Below are positions 53,871 through 61,648 of a DNA stretch of 64,000 nucleotides, one piece after another. Below the pieces are notes generated by a model that was given only the letters and a program-made list of their open reading frames with translations, was not told where the DNA came from and ran no database searches. The stretch is from Hyphomicrobiales bacterium (GTDB lineage Bacteria; Pseudomonadota; Alphaproteobacteria; Rhizobiales; Rhizobiaceae): NCBI GenBank assembly GCA_900468625.1, contig UBUL01000001.1, forward strand, positions 230,440-294,439, given 5' to 3'. Made by a program: the position numbers and the translations under genes. The first letter of the stretch is position 1. Each line of letters starts with the position of its first letter.

Positions 53871-54122
53871 ATGGAAGAGAACAGCGTCGAGAATGTGGCC
53901 GCGGCGGAACTCCGCCAATTCATCGAGCGCATCGAGCGTCTGGAAGAAGAAAAGGCCGCGATCGCCAGTGACATCAAGGACGTCATGGGCGAGGCCAAGG
54001 GCCGCGGCTACGACACCAAGGCGATCCGCACCATCATCCGCCTTCGCAAGAAGGACGCCAACGAACGCCTGGAAGAAGAATCCATCCTGCAGACCTATAT
54101 GGCCGCACTCGGCATGGAATAA
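53871..54122 (+). CDS. gapR: GapR family nucleoid-associated protein (DUF2312)
   Basis: 83 residues: [61 protein letters not shown] matches GapR over its whole length. GapR binds overtwisted AT-rich DNA ahead of replication and RNA polymerase in Caulobacter and stimulates gyrase and topo IV; it is essential in several alphaproteobacteria. GGAGAAGTGC precedes the ATG. A terminator follows closely. Confidence 0.92.
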   Translation: MEENSVENVAAAELRQFIERIERLEEEKAAIASDIKDVMGEAKGRGYDTKAIRTIIRLRKKDANERLEEESILQTYMAALGME

Positions 54123-54153
54123 TCAGGGCTTTATCAGCCTTGAGAGATGATCG

Positions 54154-54183
54154 GGAGCCGGCTTGCCGGCTCCTTTCTTTTTG
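54154..54183 (+). terminator. Terminator of gapR
   Basis: GGAGCCGG-CTTG-CCGGCTCC followed by TTTCTTTTT, 32 bases past the stop. It also faces the convergent nitronate monooxygenase gene. Confidence 0.85.
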
Positions 54184-54187
54184 AGTG

Positions 54188-55240
54188 TCACTCTGCGAAA
54201 AGACGATGGATCAATTCGGCAGCACTGCCCTGCCAGAGCTCGCCCTTACCGGTTCCCGACCAGAGCGACAGGAAATCCGGCGATCCCTTCGCCGTCGACG
54301 CACCGCGTATGTCCCGCGTGAACTTGTTTTGCGCCGGAAAGGGAAGAATGGCGTCAGCCTTCCCATCCATCTCATCCATGAAGCGGTTCTCGATGCCGCG
54401 CGCGAAGCGGCCCGAAAAGGCGCGTGTCGTCCGCGTTCTGCGTTCCGGCGTTTCGAGCAGCTTCTTGCGATAGGGTGCCGATGTTCCGGCTTCCGCGCAG
54501 GCAAGAAAGGCCGTGCCCATCTGGACGGCCTGCGCGCCCGCCTGCAGCGCCGCCCGGATATCGCTTGGGGTCATGATGCCGCCGGCTGCGATCAGCGGCA
54601 AACGAATGGTGCCGACGCATTGCGCCAGGAGATCGCGCATCCCGATTTCCGGATCCGCTGCCCCCGCGTCGAAAATGCCGCGATGACCACCCGCTTCGAA
54701 GCCCTGCAGCACGATCGCATCGACGCCGCTCTCTTCCAGCGCCCTCGCCTCGTCGAGCGCCGTCGCCGTGCCGATCAGCGGGATACCAGCCTTTTTCGCT
54801 TCTCGCACATGGTCGGCCGGCAATAGGCCGAAGACGAAGCTGAAACAGGCCGGCCTGACGCGCAGAACGGCCTCGAACTGTGCATCGAAATCCTCCTCAT
54901 AGGGAGGAGAAAGCTGCGGCGAAGGCAGTTCCAACTCCTGGCGATATCGTGCGGTCGCGGCCGCCGCGCGCTCAACCCGATCGGCAGCTATCTCCGGAAT
55001 CGAATGCGGAATGAAGAGATTGATGGAGAAAGGTTTATCCGTTCGCTGCCGCACCTGAGCTGCAAAGGCTTCGATGGCCGCGGCATTAAAATAGGCGCCG
55101 CCCATGGCGCCGAGCGTGCCGGAGGCCGAAGCCGCCGCCACCAGATCCACCGAGGTAGGACCGCCCGCCATCGGCGCGACGATCAGCGGATGCTTCAAAC
55201 CAAGTCGTTGAAAAAGATCGCTGTCCGTAGGGGCAGACAT
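54188..55240 (-). CDS. Nitronate monooxygenase (2-nitropropane dioxygenase type)
   Basis: 350 residues, FMN-binding TIM barrel. LKHPLIVAPMAGGPT at the start, VLQGFEAGGHRG (the FMN phosphate and catalytic His segment) and IAAGGIMTPSDIRAALQAGAQAVQMGTAFL near the C-terminal FMN loop. It oxidises nitronates such as propionate-3-nitronate; other members have reductase roles. It is monocistronic and convergent with gapR. Confidence 0.88.
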   Translation of the reverse strand: MSAPTDSDLFQRLGLKHPLIVAPMAGGPTSVDLVAAASASGTLGAMGGAYFNAAAIEAFAAQVRQRTDKPFSINLFIPHSIPEIAADRVERAAAATARYRQELELPSPQLSPPYEEDFDAQFEAVLRVRPACFSFVFGLLPADHVREAKKAGIPLIGTATALDEARALEESGVDAIVLQGFEAGGHRGIFDAGAADPEIGMRDLLAQCVGTIRLPLIAAGGIMTPSDIRAALQAGAQAVQMGTAFLACAEAGTSAPYRKKLLETPERRTRTTRAFSGRFARGIENRFMDEMDGKADAILPFPAQNKFTRDIRGASTAKGSPDFLSLWSGTGKGELWQGSAAELIHRLFAE

Positions 55241-55438
55241 GTCCGGCTTCCTTTCAGAAATGTCTGTTCAGATATGCATGCAACATAGGTGCCGTACCGC
55301 AGCTTCCCAAGCGAAACCTTGCGGAAACCCGCAGGTCCATCAGCTCCGCTTGAGCCCGGCGGAAGAGCATACTGCGTTTCCCGCCGGGTATCGATCGCCG
55401 TCCGGTCAAAGCTTGACGTGGATTGCGCGGCTTCCAGC

Positions 55439-56536
55439 TTAGAACAGGCGGTCGAGCCACTTATTCTTGTCCGGCGCGCGGCCGAACTGGATATCGGTCA
55501 GTGCGGCCTTCAGACGGAGCGTGGTGGCACCGGCATTGCCGTCGCCGATCGTGAAGTTGTGCTTGCGGCCCTTGACCGTGCCGATCGGCGTCACGACAGC
55601 TGCCGTGCCGCAGGCGAAGGATTCGCGCAGACGTCCGCTCTCGGCATCGGCCTGCCACTGCTCGATCGAATAGGGCTCTTCGCGAACGGTGAGGCCCATG
55701 TCGCGTCCCAACTTGATCAGCGAATCGCGGGTGATGCCCGGCAGAATCGTGCCTGTCAGCGGCGGCGTCTGCAGCGAGCCGTCGTCGAAGACGAAGAAGA
55801 TGTTCATGCCGCCAAGCTCTTCGATCCAGCGCTTTTCGACGGCATCGAGGAAGACGACCTGATCGCAGCCTTCACGCTGGCCTTCGGCAAGCGCGGAAAG
55901 GCTTGCGGCATAATTGCCGCCGCACTTGGCAGCACCGGTGCCGCCGGGAGCAGCGCGCGTGTAATTCTCGGAGACCCAGAGCGTAACGGCAGATGCGCCG
56001 CCCTTGAAATAGGAAGCAACCGGAGAGGCAATGACACAGAAAAGATAATCGGTGGCCGGCCGTGTGCCGAGCGCGGCTTCCGAACCGATCATGAACGGAC
56101 GGAGGTAAAGCGATGCGCCTTCGGCGGTCGGAATCCACTCCCGATCGATCTTGACCAGCTCGCGGACGGATTCGACGAAGACCTTTTCCGGCAGCGGCGG
56201 CATGGCCAGCCGCTCGGCCGAATTGTGGAAGCGCTCCGCGTTGGCGCTCGGACGGAAGACCGCCGCACCGCCGTCCGGCAGGTGGTAGGCCTTCATGCCT
56301 TCGAAGATTTCCTGCGCATAATGCAGCACCACGGTCGCCGGATCGAGAGCCAGCGCCTTGCGCGCCTCAACCTTGGCGCCATGCCAGCCACGGTCCTGCG
56401 AATAGCGGATCGTCACCATATGGTCTGTGAAGACACGGCCGAAGCCCGGGTTCTGCAGCAGCGCTTCCCGCTCGCTGGCCGTCGCGGGATTGGGGTTTTT
56501 ATGGATGTCGAAGGTTAACGTCTCGCCGTTGCTCAT
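55439..56536 (-). CDS. ilvE: Branched-chain amino acid aminotransferase
   Basis: 365 residues, class IV PLP fold of the BCAT2/eukaryote-like type. GWHGAKVEARKALALDPA, HYAQEIFEGMKAYHLPDG (substrate loop), the PLP Lys in GTGAAKCGGNYAAS (about 203) and TPPLTGTILPGITRDSL are present. It transfers amino groups between Glu and Leu, Ile or Val. ATG 56536 follows TTGGAGGAGCC. The 8-base-spaced palindrome TCAAAT/ATTTGA about 60 bases upstream may be an operator. Confidence 0.94.
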   Translation of the reverse strand: MSNGETLTFDIHKNPNPATASEREALLQNPGFGRVFTDHMVTIRYSQDRGWHGAKVEARKALALDPATVVLHYAQEIFEGMKAYHLPDGGAAVFRPSANAERFHNSAERLAMPPLPEKVFVESVRELVKIDREWIPTAEGASLYLRPFMIGSEAALGTRPATDYLFCVIASPVASYFKGGASAVTLWVSENYTRAAPGGTGAAKCGGNYAASLSALAEGQREGCDQVVFLDAVEKRWIEELGGMNIFFVFDDGSLQTPPLTGTILPGITRDSLIKLGRDMGLTVREEPYSIEQWQADAESGRLRESFACGTAAVVTPIGTVKGRKHNFTIGDGNAGATTLRLKAALTDIQFGRAPDKNKWLDRLF

Positions 56537-56727
56537 GGCTCCTCCAATGCTTCTCTTGTCGCGGCTCACGCCGGCCATCTCCCGAAGGATGGTGTAAATC
56601 AAATCGGGTGGTATTTGATTGCGTTTACGCCTGTTCCCACGCAAGTTTAAGAGTGATTTTCATAAATTCGTGGGGCAAATCGTCATTTCGCGCCCGCAAG
56701 TGAGTTCGCGCTCCTTGTCAAGCTCGA

Positions 56728-57990
56728 TCATAGCGCTTTCGCGACCGCCTCTGCGGCAACAACGCCGCTTTCATAGGCGCCGTGTGCAGTCGAGTATCGC
56801 GACCGCGAGCAGGCTTCGCCGGCAAAGAACAGACGATCGTCGCAGGGGGCAGCCAAGACCCCGCGCAGATCCGATGCGCCGGGTGTCGCATAGGAATAGG
56901 AGCCTCCCACGAAGGGCTCGCTAGCCCAGGCAGACATGACGAGAGGCGAGAATTTCGCACCGATACCGGCACCGAAGACGCGCTTCAGCTGCTCCACCGA
57001 GAAATCAAACATGGCATCGATGCCCCGCCGCTCGAGATCGAGCGCAAGATCGGCGGCGAAATAGGCTTCGATGACAGGGGCGCCGAAGGGTTTGAGCTGA
57101 TATGCGCCTGTCCGGCGGCTATGCTGCGATCCCATCGCATGAGTATCGTCGGGAAACATGTCCGGTTCGGCGATACGAATGAAAAGCTTGTTTGCCAGGC
57201 CAAGCGGCAGGCGCGACGCCGCCTCGATCTTCTCCGGCAGCGGCGGCCAGAACGCAATGCGTTCGGCAGCCAGTACATTTGTGGAAACGGTGACGATGAC
57301 AGCCCCGGCTCGCAGCTCGCCCTTGCCCGTCGAAAGCACGATATGGTCGGCGCCGCTGTGGTCAACGCGACTGACCTCCACGCCGAGAACGGTCGGCACC
57401 GGCAGGCCATAGGTCGCCACCAGCGTTCCATAGCCTTGGCGCACACGCCAGTCCGGACCAGGACCGGGATCGTAGCGGCCAAGATCGATCACCGAAGACT
57501 TGTCGAGCTCTCCCCCGGTCATGAACGCGCCGACGGCGTAAATCCTTTCACGCCACGGATCGTCGGGCGACAGCATGGTCGAAAGATCCGTGTCTTTGTC
57601 GCCGTCATAGTCGTAAACGCGATCGAAGAAGCGGTTGACGGCCGCACCCGCAGCCCTTGCGCCCGGATCGTCCTGCTCGAGCCGGCGGCCGCCGTCACTC
57701 CAGGGCGCGGGGGTACGATCGACAGTCAGGCCAACCTCTTCGGCGATCCCGGTCCAGGCATTGGTGCGGGCGCCATGCAGCCAGCCGCAGCCAAGATCGA
57801 GTGCGGCAGCATCGGTTCCGAACGGATGGATCGAGCGAGCGCGGCCGCCGACGCGATCGGAAGCTTCGAGCAGCACGACCGAAAGATCGGGTCGTAGCAA
57901 TTGCAGACGCCTGGCCGCAGCCACACCGGCCGCTCCAGCACCGATCACGGCAACATCGACCTCGCCGCCTTTCCAGGATTCGATGGGCAT
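56728..57990 (-). CDS. FAD-dependent amine oxidase
   Basis: 420 residues. The N-terminal FAD loop VAVIGAGAAGVAAARRL, LEASDRVGGRA and the C-terminal FAGEACSRSRYSTAHGAYESG define the flavin amine oxidase family (monoamine/polyamine type). No signal peptide. Substrate unknown. ATG 57990 is preceded by GAGGAATTGG; the open frame extends 54 codons further without family similarity. The gene stands alone between ilvE and the CopC cluster. Confidence 0.9.
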   Translation of the reverse strand: MPIESWKGGEVDVAVIGAGAAGVAAARRLQLLRPDLSVVLLEASDRVGGRARSIHPFGTDAAALDLGCGWLHGARTNAWTGIAEEVGLTVDRTPAPWSDGGRRLEQDDPGARAAGAAVNRFFDRVYDYDGDKDTDLSTMLSPDDPWRERIYAVGAFMTGGELDKSSVIDLGRYDPGPGPDWRVRQGYGTLVATYGLPVPTVLGVEVSRVDHSGADHIVLSTGKGELRAGAVIVTVSTNVLAAERIAFWPPLPEKIEAASRLPLGLANKLFIRIAEPDMFPDDTHAMGSQHSRRTGAYQLKPFGAPVIEAYFAADLALDLERRGIDAMFDFSVEQLKRVFGAGIGAKFSPLVMSAWASEPFVGGSYSYATPGASDLRGVLAAPCDDRLFFAGEACSRSRYSTAHGAYESGVVAAEAVAKAL

Positions 57991-58211
57991 TCCAATTCCT
58001 CTTCGCGCGAGCGCCGGAGAATGATCCGGCCGCGCGACCTTGGCTGATATGAGGCTCGCCGATCCGCCAGCGCAAGCCCCTGCAATCATCTGTAGCCGAC
58101 CTCGGCGCGGCATGTAAACGGGCACTTCGATGGGGATACCAAATTGCCGCATTGAGCTGAAACGACGAATGTCGTAGGTGCTTCATCCAAGCTGGCAACG
58201 GGGAAGAGATC

Positions 58212-58616
58212 GTGCTGAAGCGGATCTTCGCAACAACGCAGGAACTGATGCGCATTCTATGCGCCCTCGCGTTGATGTCCGTCGGCTTCGCGCATCATCC
58301 GGCCGTTTCCAACGCCGCCGAACTGCCTCTTCTGGAGCTTGCACAGTATCGTTTGCCAGACGGAAGCCTGCCGGTCATGTGCACCACCGAGAAAACGCCT
58401 GACGGCAAGGAACACGGCAAGGCCTATATGCCCGGCTGCGAGGCATGCCGCATCTCCGCCGCAGCACTCCTTCCCCACCCGCCGGCAGCCGTATGCGACC
58501 GTCTCGAATGCGCGCGGCAGGATATGATCGTTCCCGAAAGCGCACGATTCCGCCGACAGCTTTATCCGCCCAACAGCGGACCACGCGCGCCCCCTGCTCT
58601 TCAGAACCTCGTCTGA
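58212..58616 (+). CDS. Exported small Cys-rich protein of the CopC cluster
   Basis: 134 residues from a GTG at 58212 with GGGGAAGAG before it. An export signal (about 12-36, LMRILCALALMSVGFAHHPAVSNAA) precedes a compact region with five Cys: VMCTTEK, MPGCEACR and VCDRLECAR. The CxxC and the spread of Cys, His and Met invite a metal-binding or thiol-relay role, and copC lies 600 bases on. No family is recognised with confidence; DUF2946-like proteins are one thing to compare. Confidence 0.7.
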   Translation: MLKRIFATTQELMRILCALALMSVGFAHHPAVSNAAELPLLELAQYRLPDGSLPVMCTTEKTPDGKEHGKAYMPGCEACRISAAALLPHPPAAVCDRLECARQDMIVPESARFRRQLYPPNSGPRAPPALQNLV

Positions 58617-58777
58617 GCCTCTTCCGGGCGAAGACGGCGTAGCGGGCTCACGGACCCGCATATCGCTCTGCGGCGGATCAAATCGGCATCCGTTCCCTGC
58701 AGGCAACTCCCCTTCTCATGAAAAGCCTCGCGGCGGAATTTGCCGCAAGGCGCACCACTCCCTCAAGGAAACCGATC

Positions 58778-58903
58778 ATGAACCGATTGATACGCCGTCG
58801 CGCTGCCTTCGGCCCCGACACTGCCGAAATGGCCGATATTGGCTTCGCTTTTCAAACCGAGACGTATACCTCTGGAGGCGACGATGCCGACGCAGCTCAA
58901 TAA
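58778..58903 (+). CDS. Possible small ORF in the CopC cluster
   Basis: 41 residues from an ATG at 58778 with AAGGAAACCGATC before it. It is basic at the start (MNRLIRRRAAFG) and acidic at the end (TSGGDDADAAQ). It overlaps the start of the next gene by 20 bases in another frame, so it may simply couple translation. It has no recognisable domain and could be chance. Confidence 0.3.
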   Translation: MNRLIRRRAAFGPDTAEMADIGFAFQTETYTSGGDDADAAQ

Positions 58904-59147
58904 GACGGCGGCCGCGCGTCGCGCCACTTTCAAGCGTCGCCTGGAAACACCGATGTTCGCGAAGGAGTGGTCCATTCCGGCGATATTGACCGTCTTTCTG
59001 CTCGGTGTCTGCGGCCTGATCGCCTATTTCACATGGACCCTCATGCCGCCGTCGGCGGCAGTACAAAATCGTGCCGGCGGCCCCTACACGCTCAGCGACG
59101 GCAATGACCATCCCATCGTGGATTCCGCGCCGAAAAAACAGCAGTAA
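58884..59147 (+). CDS. Single-span membrane protein of the CopC cluster
   Basis: 87 residues. A basic N-terminus (about 1-36) is followed by one membrane segment (IPAILTVFLLGVCGLIAYFTWTLMPP, about 39-64) and a short polar tail ending PKKQQ. TGGAGGCGACG precedes ATG 58884. The topology predicts the N-terminus inside and the tail outside. It resembles short subunits or anchors of oxidase-assembly or copper systems, but no family assignment is safe. The copC gene starts 57 bases later. Confidence 0.65.
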   Translation: MPTQLNKTAAARRATFKRRLETPMFAKEWSIPAILTVFLLGVCGLIAYFTWTLMPPSAAVQNRAGGPYTLSDGNDHPIVDSAPKKQQ

Positions 59148-59204
59148 CCGACAGCCCAGAATTTGCCGCGGCCACGACCGCGCAAACAGGAAAGGAAAAC
59201 CGAG

Positions 59205-59573
59205 ATGCCTCGAATGAAGACGCTGCTCCTCGCTGCGGCCATGGCGAGCATTGCTCTCGCGGGCCAGGCCCTTGCGCACGCCCATCTCAAATCCTCGGCA
59301 CCCGCTGCCAACAGCACCGTCAAGCAGGCGCCTTCAGTGCTCGATCTCAGCTTCACTGAAAGCCTCAACCTGAAATTCAGCGGCGCGACCGTGACCGGAC
59401 CGGACAAGAAGACCATCAAAACCGGTGACGCCGCCTTGGCGGATGGCGACAAGACGCTGACGGTGCCCGTGAGCGACAAGCTCGCTCCCGGTACGTACAC
59501 GGTCGAATGGCATGTGCTCTCGACCGATGGCCACAAGACCAACGGCAGCTACAGTTTCACCATCACACCGTGA
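59205..59573 (+). CDS. copC: CopC-type periplasmic copper-binding protein
   Basis: 122 residues. The signal peptide ends in ALA-H, giving a mature protein that begins HAHLKSSAPAANS; the free N-terminal His is the Cu(II) ligand of CopC. The Ig-like barrel contains TVKQAPSVLDLSFTES, KYSF-like GSYSFTI and VLSTDGHKTNG with the second His. It has no Met-rich Cu(I) loop, so it is the Cu(II)-only form. There is no copD gene after it; the next gene is on the other strand. AAAGGAAAACCGAG precedes the ATG. Confidence 0.9.
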   Translation: MPRMKTLLLAAAMASIALAGQALAHAHLKSSAPAANSTVKQAPSVLDLSFTESLNLKFSGATVTGPDKKTIKTGDAALADGDKTLTVPVSDKLAPGTYTVEWHVLSTDGHKTNGSYSFTITP

Positions 59574-59621
59574 TCTAGCCGGTCCGAGAAGGCCGGCAAT
59601 TGCGGACGATCGATCTGCCCG

Positions 59622-60323
59622 CTATCCGACGACGCATTTCTTGACGAAATGCAGCCAGCTGTCGTTGCGCCGGATGGTCGCCCGCGGCAGGCCGAAAGGG
59701 TCGTCGCCCGTCCGCGCCCGGCCCCTGCGGGTTGTGGTTGCGGCGCTGTAGCCGGCTTCATAGGTCAGCACGCGATCGAGCGGCGTTTCATCGCCATAAG
59801 GAAAGCAAAAGGACGAGACCCCCTCATCGAGCAGATCCTCGAGCAGTTCGCGCGAGTGCGCGATCTGGCGACGCGCCTCTTCCATCGGCAATTGGGGCAG
59901 ATGAACATGGTCGAGAGTATGCGACCCCACCTCGTGCCCAAGGCTGTGCCAATGCCGCAGCTGCTCGGCCGACATGCATGGCGAATGTGCGACGCCAAGC
60001 GGCGTATCCCAAACGTTGCTGCCGCCGATCTGGTTCGCCACCACGAAATTCGTGGCGGTGAAGCCATACTCCTGCAGCACGGGCAGGGCATTCTCGTAGA
60101 CGTTGACATAGCTGTCGTCGAAGGTGATGGCGGCAACCTTGCCGGCCTTTTCGCCCCTGATGTAGGGCATGGCCTCACGCAGCGACATGCCCTGAATTCC
60201 GAGCCTTTTCAGCCACCCCATCTGACGATGGAAGGCCTCTGGATGGACGACCATGCTTCTGAACGGCGCCTTGCGCGAAGGCGGCACCGCAATCTGATGA
60301 TATGCGAGGATGGGAACAGCCAC
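59622..60323 (-). CDS. Polysaccharide deacetylase
   Basis: 233 residues, NodB homology domain: LAYHQIAV, ITFDDSYVNVYENALPVL (catalytic Asp pair), VGSHTLDHVHLPQL (zinc His) and FCFPYGDE. It removes N-acetyl or O-acetyl groups from a glycan. It is not NodB itself (no nod genes nearby). It is 11 bases after the glycosyltransferase gene on the same strand, so both likely act on one surface polysaccharide. Confidence 0.9.
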   Translation of the reverse strand: MAVPILAYHQIAVPPSRKAPFRSMVVHPEAFHRQMGWLKRLGIQGMSLREAMPYIRGEKAGKVAAITFDDSYVNVYENALPVLQEYGFTATNFVVANQIGGSNVWDTPLGVAHSPCMSAEQLRHWHSLGHEVGSHTLDHVHLPQLPMEEARRQIAHSRELLEDLLDEGVSSFCFPYGDETPLDRVLTYEAGYSAATTTRRGRARTGDDPFGLPRATIRRNDSWLHFVKKCVVG

Positions 60324-60334
60324 GATGTATCGTC

Positions 60335-61192
60335 TCAGATGTAGCGGCGCGAGCGAAGGGCGATTTTCGCGCGATAGAGCGGCCGCAAAACCTCTCTGGA
60401 AAGGGTTTCCATCAACGTCTTGCTGCTTTTGATGGTGCTGCCGCCGAGCTGCGGGGAAATCTCACGGACACCGCCCGGCAGGACCGTCAGCGGGAACACA
60501 TGGGTAAACCAGCTCATTTGAATGGTCGTATCGACGGGCCGGTCGAAGACGGATGTCACCTCCAGCAGCCGGATTGCGGCGTCGCGGCTGACGAGCTGGG
60601 CCACCATGCCCAAGCCGATGCGCGTCGGCTGAATGACATTGGTCTCTCCGTGAGTGAGAACGCAACTGCCATGTTCTTTTCCCATGCGGAATGGGAAGCG
60701 GATGAACGAACCGGGCTTCAGGCAAGCCTTGGCTGCGGCAAAAGCGGCATGGAACGAATCATCGATCTCGACGTCGTCCTCGAAGACAAGACCTGCATCG
60801 ATACCCTGCTCGACAATCGCAGCCCATGCTTTTCGATGGGACAGGAAACAGGCGATCTCACCCATGCTCATCGCAAATGGGTAGTACGGCTTCTGCAGCC
60901 GGCGGCGATAGACGCGATCCGTCTCGGCTTCGGTCAGCACACGGCCGTCAACGGCTTCGATGATCTCCGTGGATACCGGAAGTTTTGCAACAAGCCTTTC
61001 CACCTGCGGCAGGCGATCGCGAGCCCGGTCGAGATGGACGATAAAGCCGCGAATGACGGGCTGGCTCGGCTCATCCGCACCGGCGGTCGATTTGGACGCT
61101 TGGTCGAACTCGAATCCCGTGTGAGATCCTTCGAGCGGCATCGCTGAAGACCGGTTGAATTCGCGGCTTTGCATTACGGATACCTCGGTCAT
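60335..61192 (-). CDS. Glycosyltransferase family 25 protein
   Basis: 285 residues. GT25/LPS-type motifs: RGFIVHLDRARDRLPQVERL at the start, then MSMGEIACFLSHRKAWAAIVE and LVFEDDVEI (the DxD-like metal site), and the typical C-terminal TRIGLGMVAQLVSRDAAIRLL. It adds a sugar, often galactose, to lipooligosaccharide or related glycans. ATG 61192 (MTEVSV) was chosen; about 35 N-terminal residues are variable. It pairs with the deacetylase gene downstream. Confidence 0.87.
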   Translation of the reverse strand: MTEVSVMQSREFNRSSAMPLEGSHTGFEFDQASKSTAGADEPSQPVIRGFIVHLDRARDRLPQVERLVAKLPVSTEIIEAVDGRVLTEAETDRVYRRRLQKPYYPFAMSMGEIACFLSHRKAWAAIVEQGIDAGLVFEDDVEIDDSFHAAFAAAKACLKPGSFIRFPFRMGKEHGSCVLTHGETNVIQPTRIGLGMVAQLVSRDAAIRLLEVTSVFDRPVDTTIQMSWFTHVFPLTVLPGGVREISPQLGGSTIKSSKTLMETLSREVLRPLYRAKIALRSRRYI

Positions 61193-61648
61193 ATTTCGCG
61201 AGGCTCTAGCAACCGTGAATGAATGCGGCATTAGGCAAACCTGAGGCGAAACTGAAGATGGTTGCTTTCAGCCGGTCTGAACAACTGAAAGAAGGGTGGA
61301 TAGGCATGCCGATAAGACCATTCGTCATCTTGTCGTCAACCTGGCGGCCTCATTCAGCCAAGTATGACGCTCCCATTTTTCCCAACTGAAGTTCTGCAAG
61401 TTAAACATTATATCAAACAAGATGCAATCTCATAAGTTGTAAACGTGGGGCTCTCGGTATATGAGCCGCCTGCCAATGCGCCCTTTTGGCCGGTTGAAGC
61501 GCACACAAATTCCGCATTGTCCATGATCTCTGTGAGATCGCGCTCCAGCTTGCCGTTGCCGATTATGATTTGCCATTGCCCGGCGAAATGAACGAAAAGA
61601 AGCCTGAAGAGGCTCCTGAGAGCGAGATGACGACCATATGACCTCGGC
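61193..61648. other. Intergenic region, no gene seen
   Basis: 456 bases, AT-rich near 61390-61440, between the divergent ends of the DUF882 gene and the glycosyltransferase start. Only a 16-codon ORF (ATGAACGAAAAGAAGCC..., 61588-61641) can be picked out, with no support. It must hold the glycosyltransferase promoter. Confidence 0.5.

Noticed and set aside
55355..55388. GC-rich inverted repeat CCCGGCGG/CCGCCGGG downstream of ilvE as terminator
   Set aside because: 18-base loop and no T tract on the minus strand; unlikely to be an intrinsic terminator.
56590..56630. Palindrome TCAAAT-N8-ATTTGA upstream of ilvE taken as an Lrp or other operator
   Set aside because: Symmetry alone in an AT-rich stretch; no matching regulator gene is near, so it was left out of the feature list.
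59622..60323. Nodulation gene nodB
   Set aside because: The deacetylase domain is shared, but no nodA, nodC or nod box is near and the partner is a GT25 gene.
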